From: Pseudomonadota bacterium
GTDB taxonomy: Bacteria; Pseudomonadota; Gammaproteobacteria; GCA-001735895
Length of the DNA stretch: 8,051 bases
Reading direction: 5' to 3'
NCBI GenBank assembly: GCA_022545625.1
Contig: JACZQS010000093.1
Location: forward strand, 1-8,051
Shown here: one piece after another, positions 1 through 5,334 of the stretch
Layout: the number at the start of each line of letters is the position of its first letter
How positions within the stretch are numbered: the first letter of the stretch is position 1
Made by a program: the position numbers and the translations under genes
Notes under the pieces: generated by a model
What the model was told of the DNA's origin: nothing
Seen by the model: the letters and a program-made list of their open reading frames with translations, nothing else
The model's database searches: none

Positions 1-1
1 C

Positions 2-895
2 CAGTCATTAACCGGGCAGGACATTCGGCAGGTCTTGCCCGACAGCGAGATCTGGAGTGTATTGGAAAGTGGTGAGCCGGAACATGACAAGGAAATCTGG
101 CTCAATGGCCAAAGCCTGATCGTTAACCGCTTGCCAGTCATGGTGCAAGGGCAAATCAGAGGTGCGGTATCGAGTTTTCGCCCCAAGGGGGAACTCGAAT
201 TATTGACCCGGCAACTATCGCATATCGAGCAGTACGCTGAAACCTTGCGATCGCAAAGCCACGAATATGCCAACAAGTTGCATACGATCGCCGGATTGAT
301 TCAAATCGATGCGAAAGACGAGGCGCTCGAACTGATCGGCCAGGAAAGTAAAGGTATCCAGGATCTGGTTCACCTGTTGGTCGACGCCGTGCCCGACCCA
401 ATACTGGCGGGTTGCATACTCGGCAAGTTCAATCGGGCCCGCGAACTCGGTCTGGAACTGGTGGTCGATCGCGAAAGCCATATGGTCGATATCCCCGAAC
501 TGCTGCCCCGCGAACGGCTCGTAACATTACTGGGAAACCTGCTGGATAACGCCTTCGAAGCCACCCTCCTTCAGCTAAAACGAAATACTGATGGTCAACG
601 TACTATAAGGCTTACGATGAGCGACTATGGCAATGATCTGATTTTTGAAATCGACGACAGTGGTGGTGGTATACCAGTTCAGGAGCAGCAACGAATTTTT
701 GAAAAGGGCGTGAGCACTAAAACAGAGTCTGGCCACGGTTACGGGCTATTTCTGGTATCGACCATCTTGAAGGAATTGCGCGGACAGATTAGCCTGGACA
801 ACCATGAAAGTGGAGGGGGACGTGTCATCGTGTACCTGCCCAAGACAGCCAACCTCGAAGAGAAGGCTGATTCGATAGAAAGGGTAAATTCATGA
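2..895 (+). CDS. Sensor histidine kinase, CitA/DcuS (DpiB) class, 5' truncated by window edge
   Basis: This is the C-terminal part of a membrane sensor kinase that would autophosphorylate and pass phosphate to the regulator encoded next. The frame is open to the left edge, so the true start and the expected periplasmic sensor domain and membrane helices lie outside the window. Visible first is the end of a cytoplasmic PAS domain (GQDIRQVLPDSE... through the RGAVSSFRPKGEL stretch, about 14-196), typical of this class. A DHp helix follows with the family H-box SQSHEYANKLHTIAGL, whose likely phospho-accepting His is codon 260-262. The HATPase domain has an N-box (NLLDNAFEA, from 536), G1 (DDSGGGIP, near 656), F-box (IFEKGVSTK) and G2 (GHGYGLFLV, from 731). 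All catalytic boxes look intact. Its TGA overlaps the regulator's ATG (ATGA), implying translational coupling. The class binds citrate, fumarate or related carboxylates; the ligand here is unknown. Confidence 0.93.
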   Translation, partial: QSLTGQDIRQVLPDSEIWSVLESGEPEHDKEIWLNGQSLIVNRLPVMVQGQIRGAVSSFRPKGELELLTRQLSHIEQYAETLRSQSHEYANKLHTIAGLIQIDAKDEALELIGQESKGIQDLVHLLVDAVPDPILAGCILGKFNRARELGLELVVDRESHMVDIPELLPRERLVTLLGNLLDNAFEATLLQLKRNTDGQRTIRLTMSDYGNDLIFEIDDSGGGIPVQEQQRIFEKGVSTKTESGHGYGLFLVSTILKELRGQISLDNHESGGGRVIVYLPKTANLEEKADSIERVNS

Positions 896-1590
896 GCCTT
901 ATCCGCACCATCATTGCCGAGGACGATCCTCGTATCGCCGAAATTCAGCATCGATTCCTGGAGAAACTGGAAGCATTTGAAGCAATAGGACTCGCTCTCA
1001 ACCTCGAAGATTGCCGCGAGATGATTAATATTCTGGAGCCGGATCTGATATTGCTGGATATTCATTTTCCTGATGGAAACGGTCTTGAATTTCTGAAATC
1101 CCTGCGCGATGAGAATCGAAATATCGATGTGATTCTGGTGACCGCAGCCAGGGATGTCGAATCGGTGAAGAGCGCGATGCATGGTGGCGTATTCGACTAT
1201 ATTGTTAAACCGCTGGAATTTAGCCGGATGCGCGATTCATTGAGTAGATACCAGGATCATTTTGAACGTTTGAATGCACTGGATACCGTCGAACAGTCCG
1301 ATATTGATGGTTTGCTGCCCAGGGCAGTTACCGATAGCGCTGCTAAACCTGCGGTCAAATTACTCCCAAAGGGTATAGACGCTTTGACGCTGAACAAGGT
1401 GCGTGATTTGTTTCAATCCGTGCCTGATTCACAGGGAGCAGAATTGGTAGGACAAAACATCGGCATCAGCAGAACGACTGCGCGGCGCTACCTGGAATAC
1501 CTGGTCAGCACCAATGAACTGGTAGTGGATGTCACTTACGGGGGAGTTGGTCGCCCTGAACGCCACTATTGCCGATTGCAATCCGGATAA
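892..1590 (+). CDS. Response regulator, CitB/DcuR (DpiA) class
   Basis: This 232-residue protein is the cytoplasmic partner of the upstream kinase and a DNA-binding transcription activator. The receiver domain (about 4-122) has the acidic pocket E10-D11-D12, phospho-acceptor D56 in LLDIHFPDGNG, T84 in LVTAA and K106 in YIVKPLEF. A linker follows, then a C-terminal helix-turn-helix domain (about 160-232) containing GISRTTARRYLEYL and the GRPERHY motif characteristic of CitB/DcuR regulators, rather than the OmpR-type winged helix of TctD. Length is normal for the family. The ATG overlaps the kinase stop and is preceded by GAAAGGG at 878-884, a reasonable ribosome site. It lies just upstream of tctC on the same strand, so that transporter operon is the obvious target (inference). 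Confidence 0.94.
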   Translation: MSLIRTIIAEDDPRIAEIQHRFLEKLEAFEAIGLALNLEDCREMINILEPDLILLDIHFPDGNGLEFLKSLRDENRNIDVILVTAARDVESVKSAMHGGVFDYIVKPLEFSRMRDSLSRYQDHFERLNALDTVEQSDIDGLLPRAVTDSAAKPAVKLLPKGIDALTLNKVRDLFQSVPDSQGAELVGQNIGISRTTARRYLEYLVSTNELVVDVTYGGVGRPERHYCRLQSG

Positions 1591-1606
1591 AAGCGCAATA
1601 CAGTAC

Positions 1607-1677
1607 CAATTGCAGTCCCTGTGAACATTATGAACAGTATTTACTTAATAGAATAAAAACCCAATATCGTGCAATTG
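1607..1677 (+). promoter_or_regulatory. Candidate regulated promoter/operator region upstream of tctC
   Basis: The 152-bp gap between regulator and tctC holds several linked motifs. CAATTGC (1607-1613) and GCAATTG (1671-1677) form a 7-bp inverted repeat about 60 bp apart. A further palindrome, GATTGCAATC (1574-1583), crosses into the regulator's 3' end, giving three TTGCA-type cores in about 100 bp. TGAACA occurs twice, at 1622-1627 and 1631-1636. An AT-rich block (about 1638-1658) contains TAGAAT at 1649-1654, a good -10 match, but no convincing -35 at 16-18 bp. A weak -35 and AT-rich DNA would fit an activator-dependent promoter, as CitB-type regulators bind AT-rich sites. No experimental or alignment support is available, so individual boundaries are guesses. 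Confidence 0.4.
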
Positions 1678-1727
1678 TTTCTCAGGCTCTGTTATCGGCG
1701 TAAGTTTGCCGTGGATTACCAATAATT

Positions 1728-1733
1728 AGGAGG
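1728..1733 (+). promoter_or_regulatory. Strong Shine-Dalgarno site of tctC
   Basis: A perfect AGGAGG ends 9 nt before the tctC ATG at 1743. It is the best ribosome site in the window and agrees with the need for high levels of a binding protein relative to the membrane subunits. It also fixes the start codon. Confidence 0.85.
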
Positions 1734-1742
1734 ATAAATCCA

Positions 1743-2741
1743 ATGAGTAAAATTTCGAAGATCAATCGACGCAGCATGCTGGCACTCACGTTAGCCTGTA
1801 GCGTTGGCATGGCAATGGGCATCGCGTCCCTGCCATCACAAGCAGCGGAGCTCGATTCAATCCACTTTCTGATCCCGGGTGGTGCAGGCGGTGGCTGGGA
1901 TGGTACCGCACGTGGTACCGGTGAAGCTCTAACCAAATCGGGTATCGTAAAATCGGCATCCTATGAAAACATGTCTGGCGGCGGTGGCGGTAAGGCGATC
2001 GGTTTCCTGATTGAGAATGCGGAATCTAACTACGGCACGCTGATGGTTAATTCGACCCCGATCGTGATCCGGTCCCTGGTCGGGCGTTTCCCGCACAACT
2101 TTCGTGACCTGACCATGATCGCCGGAACCATCGGTGACTATGGTGCAATTATCACCGGCAAAAACAGCCCTTATAAAGATTTTAACGATCTCGTGGCTGC
2201 TTATAAGAAGAATCCCCGCGCCGTCTCTATTGGCGGTGGCTCGGTGCCTGGTGGCATGGATCACCTGGTAGCAGCGATGGCTTTCCAGGGGGCTGGTGCA
2301 GACCCGACCAAGGTTAAATATATTCCTTATGATGCGGGTGGAAAACTAAATGCAGCGATCCTGTCCGGTGAAGTTGATGCCGGATCGACCGGTTTTTCCG
2401 AGGCAATCGCCCTCGCCAAATCAGGAGAGGTGCGAATCCTCGCGGTGACTTCTGATAAACGGGTTCCCGCGTTCAAAGAGGCTCCAACGCTCGTGGAACA
2501 GGGCATCGATGTAACTTTCGTCAACTGGCGGGGATTTTTTGCGGCTCCTGGTTTGCCGGATAGCAAGGCCAATGCCTATCGGTCCGCAATTGCCAAGATG
2601 TACGACACCCCAGAATGGGAAGCTGTCCGTGCGCGCAATGGCTGGGTAAATATTCACAACCCCGGCGATGAATTCACTGCCTTCCTGGTAGACCAGGAAA
2701 CCGTTATCAAGGATTTGATGACAAAACTTGGTTTCCTGTAA
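1743..2741 (+). CDS. tctC: TTT-family periplasmic tricarboxylate-binding protein (TctC/Bug family)
   Basis: This 332-residue extracytoplasmic solute receptor captures a carboxylate and delivers it to the TctA-TctB membrane complex. A signal peptide covers about residues 1-34: a basic region with INRRSM, a hydrophobic core, and a likely cleavage PSQA|AEL. The twin arginines hint at Tat export, but the motif is incomplete and Sec export is equally possible. The mature protein begins with IHFLIPGGAGGGWDGTARG, close to the PGGGWD-TAR signature of TctC-type receptors. Further family motifs are SGGGGGKAIGF (78-88), GGGSVPGGMDH (164-174), YIPYDAGGKLNAAILSGEVD (193-212) and NWRGFFAAPGLP (261-272). 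Length is normal. The gene ends in tandem in-frame stops (TAA TAG). The substrate (citrate, tricarballylate, another carboxylate or an aromatic acid) cannot be decided from sequence. Confidence 0.93.
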   Translation: MSKISKINRRSMLALTLACSVGMAMGIASLPSQAAELDSIHFLIPGGAGGGWDGTARGTGEALTKSGIVKSASYENMSGGGGGKAIGFLIENAESNYGTLMVNSTPIVIRSLVGRFPHNFRDLTMIAGTIGDYGAIITGKNSPYKDFNDLVAAYKKNPRAVSIGGGSVPGGMDHLVAAMAFQGAGADPTKVKYIPYDAGGKLNAAILSGEVDAGSTGFSEAIALAKSGEVRILAVTSDKRVPAFKEAPTLVEQGIDVTFVNWRGFFAAPGLPDSKANAYRSAIAKMYDTPEWEAVRARNGWVNIHNPGDEFTAFLVDQETVIKDLMTKLGFL

Positions 2742-2753
2742 TAGACCACCCGG

Positions 2754-2785
2754 GGCAGGGGCTCATCGGTTGAGCCCCTGCCTTT
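2754..2785 (+). terminator. GC-rich hairpin in the tctC-tctB gap (attenuator or mRNA 3'-end stabiliser)
   Basis: GGCAGGGGCTCA (2754-2765) and TGAGCCCCTGCC (2771-2782) pair perfectly over 12 bp around the 5-nt loop TCGGT, followed by TTTC. The stem is strong, but the U-run is only three bases, so termination would be partial at most. It sits 12 bp after the tctC stop and before tctB. That placement would let the binding protein be made in excess over the membrane subunits, through partial termination or protection of the tctC mRNA 3' end (inference). Confidence 0.75.
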
Positions 2786-2824
2786 CAACTAGCCAAGAAG
2801 GATTCCTATCAATATAATCCTGTC

Positions 2825-3310
2825 ATGACGCTTGAACGAGCAATTGCCGGGATATTTCTCCTCCTTTGCCTGGTCTACGGCTACACTGCCTTCGTCTCGA
2901 TGGAGGCCAATCTCCTTCCATTTGAGCTAAACATGACTTTTTTGCCAAACACGATGCCGAAATGGTTGAGTATTTTGGGTGCCATTGTTGGGTTGGTCGT
3001 GGTTATTCAATCGGGTCCAAAAGCCAATGCCGAGATAGATGCCGGTGAAATTGATTATCGGAATTTGCGCCAATACAAGCTAGGCCAGGCGTTACTTCTT
3101 TTAAGCCTGATGGTCGCCTATGCACTACTCTTGCGCCCCATCGGTTTCCTTACCGCGACAACATTGTTTCTGGCAGGCGGCAGTGTGATCCTGGGGGAGC
3201 GAAAGTTTATTATGCTCATCCCGATAGCGGTTTCTACCGCCTTTCTGATCTGGTACCTGGTTCAAGAGATGTTGGGGATATTCCTCCGCCCCTGGCCCTG
3301 GTTTATATGA
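2825..3310 (+). CDS. tctB: TTT-family small membrane subunit TctB
   Basis: This 161-residue inner-membrane protein is the small subunit of the tripartite tricarboxylate transporter, partner of TctA. Four hydrophobic segments are visible, at about 7-24, 46-62, 87-120 (long, possibly two adjoining or a re-entrant segment) and 128-152. Family-like features are FLPNTMPKWLSILG (39-52), RPIGFLTATTLFLAGG (104-119) and a C-terminal hydrophobic tail with LGIFLRPWPW. The sequence is poorly conserved in this family, so the call rests on size, topology, these motifs and its position between tctC and tctA. The start is uncertain. AAGGA (2798-2802) is 22 nt upstream of this ATG, too far for normal use, and no better in-frame start was found. 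The gap to tctA is 24 bp. Confidence 0.87.
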   Translation: MTLERAIAGIFLLLCLVYGYTAFVSMEANLLPFELNMTFLPNTMPKWLSILGAIVGLVVVIQSGPKANAEIDAGEIDYRNLRQYKLGQALLLLSLMVAYALLLRPIGFLTATTLFLAGGSVILGERKFIMLIPIAVSTAFLIWYLVQEMLGIFLRPWPWFI

Positions 3311-3334
3311 GCCTATTTTTGGGGCGAATGTCAG

Positions 3335-4852
3335 ATGATTGAAGGGCTTCTGCAAGGGCTTCAGACAGCCTTATCACTGCAAAATCTTTTAATGGTCGTT
3401 TCCGGGTGTTTGATCGGCACGATTATCGGTATGCTGCCGGGACTGGGGCCGATGTCAATCATCGCTATCATGATCCCGGTTGCGATCAAGATCGGCGATC
3501 CATCCGCCGCACTCATTCTTTTGGCCGGCGTCTATTACGGCGCTATTTTTGGTGGCTCGACTTCATCAATCCTGATCAACGCCCCGGGAATTGCCGGTAC
3601 AGTGGCTACTGCCTTCGATGGCTATCCCCTGGCGCGCAAGGGAAAAGCCGGTAAGGCGCTAACTATTGCTGCCGTCTCCTCGTTTGCTGGTGGCACGGTT
3701 GGCGCAGTTTTATTGATGGCTTTCGCGCCCGCGTTGGCCTCGGTTGCACTGCTGTTTCATTCGGCCGAATATTTTGCATTGATGATCGTTGGCCTGTCGG
3801 CGATCTCGGCATTTGCCGGAACGGGCCATGTCGCCAAGGCCCTGTTGATGACAGTTCTTGGAGTGATCCTGGCGACGGTAGGTGAAAGCGCGCAATTCAA
3901 CGCGCCCCGCTTTACGATGGGAATACTGGATCTGCAAAGTGGCATCAGTTTTATCACGCTGGCGATGGCGCTGTTTGCCCTGCCTGAAGCCCTGTACCTG
4001 GTGCTCGATCCCAAACGTTCAAATACCGGCGGTGCCAGTGATGCGATCAAAGACCTGCGCATCACCAAAGCCGAAGCCTGGCAGATTGCGCCTGTCATTG
4101 GACGACAATCGATCCAGGGATTTTTGATCGGCGTGATGCCTGGCGCGGGTGCCACCCTGGCTTCATTTCTGGGGTATGCTGTCGAGCGCAACCTGGCCAA
4201 AGGCGAAGACCGGGCCGAGTTTGGCAAAGGCTCAATCAAAGGGCTGGCGGCACCCGAAACCGCAAATAATGCTGCTTGTACCGGGTCGTTTGTGCCACTG
4301 TTGACGCTTGGTATTCCGGGATCCGGCACCACGGCTATTTTACTCGGCGCCTTGATTGCCCTCAATGTCACCCCGGGGCCGCGGCTGATGGTCGATAACC
4401 CGGAGATTTTCTGGGCCGTGATCATATCCATGTATATCGGTAATGTTGTATTACTGGTCCTCAACCTGCCGCTTATTCCCTATATTGCCAAATTATTACT
4501 GGTGCCGCGTAATTACCTGATCCCGTTCATATTATTTTTCACGATGATGGGAAGCTATATCGGCCAGAACAATGCTACCGAACTACTGATACTCACCGGC
4601 ATGGGCATAGTGGCAACTATCATGCGCTTTGCCGGCTTTCCGCTGGCACCCATGCTGATCGGATTTATTCTCGGGCAAATGCTGGAGGATAATTTTGCCC
4701 GCGCGATGAACTTGTACGACGGCATTAGTTTCATGTGGGAACGTCCAATGACGACTACGATGCTGGTGTTCGCGATAGTGTTGATATTTTTACCTTCGAT
4801 CAGAGAGCAACTTGCTGCCTGGCGCCGACGCGGTGTCGCCGAAGGGGACTAG
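3335..4852 (+). CDS. tctA: TTT-family large membrane subunit TctA
   Basis: This 505-residue polytopic inner-membrane protein is the main permease subunit, thought to carry the substrate using an ion gradient. It shows the family's two-half architecture. The N-terminal half has GTIIGMLPGLGPMS (28-41), YYGAIFGGSTSSILINAPG (67-85) and FDGYPLARKGKAGKAL (94-109). The second half repeats the theme with GFLIGVMPGAGATLASF (262-278), KGLAAPETANNAA (302-314) and LGIPGSGTTAILLGAL (325-340). About ten to twelve hydrophobic segments are visible, and the length is typical (about 500). The C-terminus is short and basic (WRRRG) before the stop. The ribosome site is only a modest GGGGCGA at 3321-3327. No terminator follows before the next gene. 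Confidence 0.96.
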   Translation: MIEGLLQGLQTALSLQNLLMVVSGCLIGTIIGMLPGLGPMSIIAIMIPVAIKIGDPSAALILLAGVYYGAIFGGSTSSILINAPGIAGTVATAFDGYPLARKGKAGKALTIAAVSSFAGGTVGAVLLMAFAPALASVALLFHSAEYFALMIVGLSAISAFAGTGHVAKALLMTVLGVILATVGESAQFNAPRFTMGILDLQSGISFITLAMALFALPEALYLVLDPKRSNTGGASDAIKDLRITKAEAWQIAPVIGRQSIQGFLIGVMPGAGATLASFLGYAVERNLAKGEDRAEFGKGSIKGLAAPETANNAACTGSFVPLLTLGIPGSGTTAILLGALIALNVTPGPRLMVDNPEIFWAVIISMYIGNVVLLVLNLPLIPYIAKLLLVPRNYLIPFILFFTMMGSYIGQNNATELLILTGMGIVATIMRFAGFPLAPMLIGFILGQMLEDNFARAMNLYDGISFMWERPMTTTMLVFAIVLIFLPSIREQLAAWRRRGVAEGD

Positions 4853-4887
4853 CAGTCTATCGGACTTACGATTATCCACTCTTGATT

Positions 4888-4913
4888 TCGGTTAATTTGT
4901 TAATATTAACCGA
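4888..4913 (+). promoter_or_regulatory. Perfect inverted repeat abutting the VOC start codon
   Basis: TCGGTTAAT (4888-4896) and ATTAACCGA (4905-4913) are perfect 9-bp complements around an 8-nt centre, and the last A is the first base of the VOC gene's ATG. Inside it lies a second perfect palindrome, GTTAATATTAAC (4899-4910), and GTTAAT is repeated at 4891 and 4899. No purine-rich ribosome site is visible between the tctA stop and this ATG. The element could be a repressor operator, or an RNA hairpin affecting start-codon access. The AT-rich arms make a very stable RNA hairpin less likely than a protein-binding site. Confidence 0.5.
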
Positions 4914-5293
4914 TGAAAATAAAGTCAATCGACCATATTGTTCTGACCGTCAGGGACATCCAGGCAACGGTCGATTTCTATCAAGCAACCCTCGGCATGG
5001 CAATGGAGACTTTCGGCGGGGATAGAATCGCGCTGAAATTTGGTTCACAAAAGATAAATTTGCATCAACACGGAAAGGAGTTCGAACCCAAAGCCGATTC
5101 ACCGACACCCGGTTCGGGTGATTTGTGTTTTGTCACGGAAACCCCGCTAGATACGGCAATGGCGCATGTGCAAAACCTGGGTGTAGAAGTCATACAGGGT
5201 CCGGTCGAGCGATCGGGGGCAGGGGGTCCGATCCTATCCTTCTATTTTCGAGATCCCGATTTAAATTTGATCGAAATCGCAAACTATGCGTAA
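4913..5293 (+). CDS. VOC (glyoxalase/bleomycin-resistance/dioxygenase) family protein
   Basis: This 126-residue cytoplasmic protein has the vicinal oxygen chelate fold: two beta-alpha-beta-beta-beta modules forming a metal pocket. The first module opens with IDHIVLTVRDIQATVDFYQ (H8 as candidate metal ligand) and continues to KINLHQHG (H51 or H53). The second covers about 68-126 and ends with FYFRDPDLNLIEIANY, where E121 is the usual second-module ligand. The pattern KINLHQHG...PGSGDLCFVT resembles the small VOC proteins annotated as lactoylglutathione lyase-like or virulence protein (STM3117 type). The actual substrate is unassigned; glyoxalase, dioxygenase or thiol transferase chemistry are all possible. 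The gap of 60 bp after tctA and the inverted repeat at the ATG suggest its own control. The Kef-like antiporter gene begins 41 bp downstream. Confidence 0.88.
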   Translation: MKIKSIDHIVLTVRDIQATVDFYQATLGMAMETFGGDRIALKFGSQKINLHQHGKEFEPKADSPTPGSGDLCFVTETPLDTAMAHVQNLGVEVIQGPVERSGAGGPILSFYFRDPDLNLIEIANYA

Positions 5294-5334
5294 CCCTCCT
5301 ACTTTTTAGATCGTGGATTTTTAGCTTCACAGGT

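Noticed and set aside
35..37. TTG as start of the histidine kinase
   Set aside because: The frame is open upstream to the window edge and reads QSLTGQDIRQV, which continues the PAS domain, so the TTG is an internal Leu codon.
1743..1845. Confident Tat signal peptide on TctC
   Set aside because: INRRSML has twin arginines but lacks the full S/T-RR-x-F-L-K pattern, so the export route cannot be decided.
3757..4464. Long open frame on the minus strand inside tctA
   Set aside because: It is antisense to a clearly conserved transporter gene, shows no recognisable domain and has a composition typical of a shadow frame.
5125..5334. Longer antiporter reading frame starting inside the VOC gene
   Set aside because: It overlaps the well-supported VOC gene in another frame and gives a Cys/Arg-rich stretch unlike Kef proteins. 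The family N-terminus begins at the ATG at 5335.
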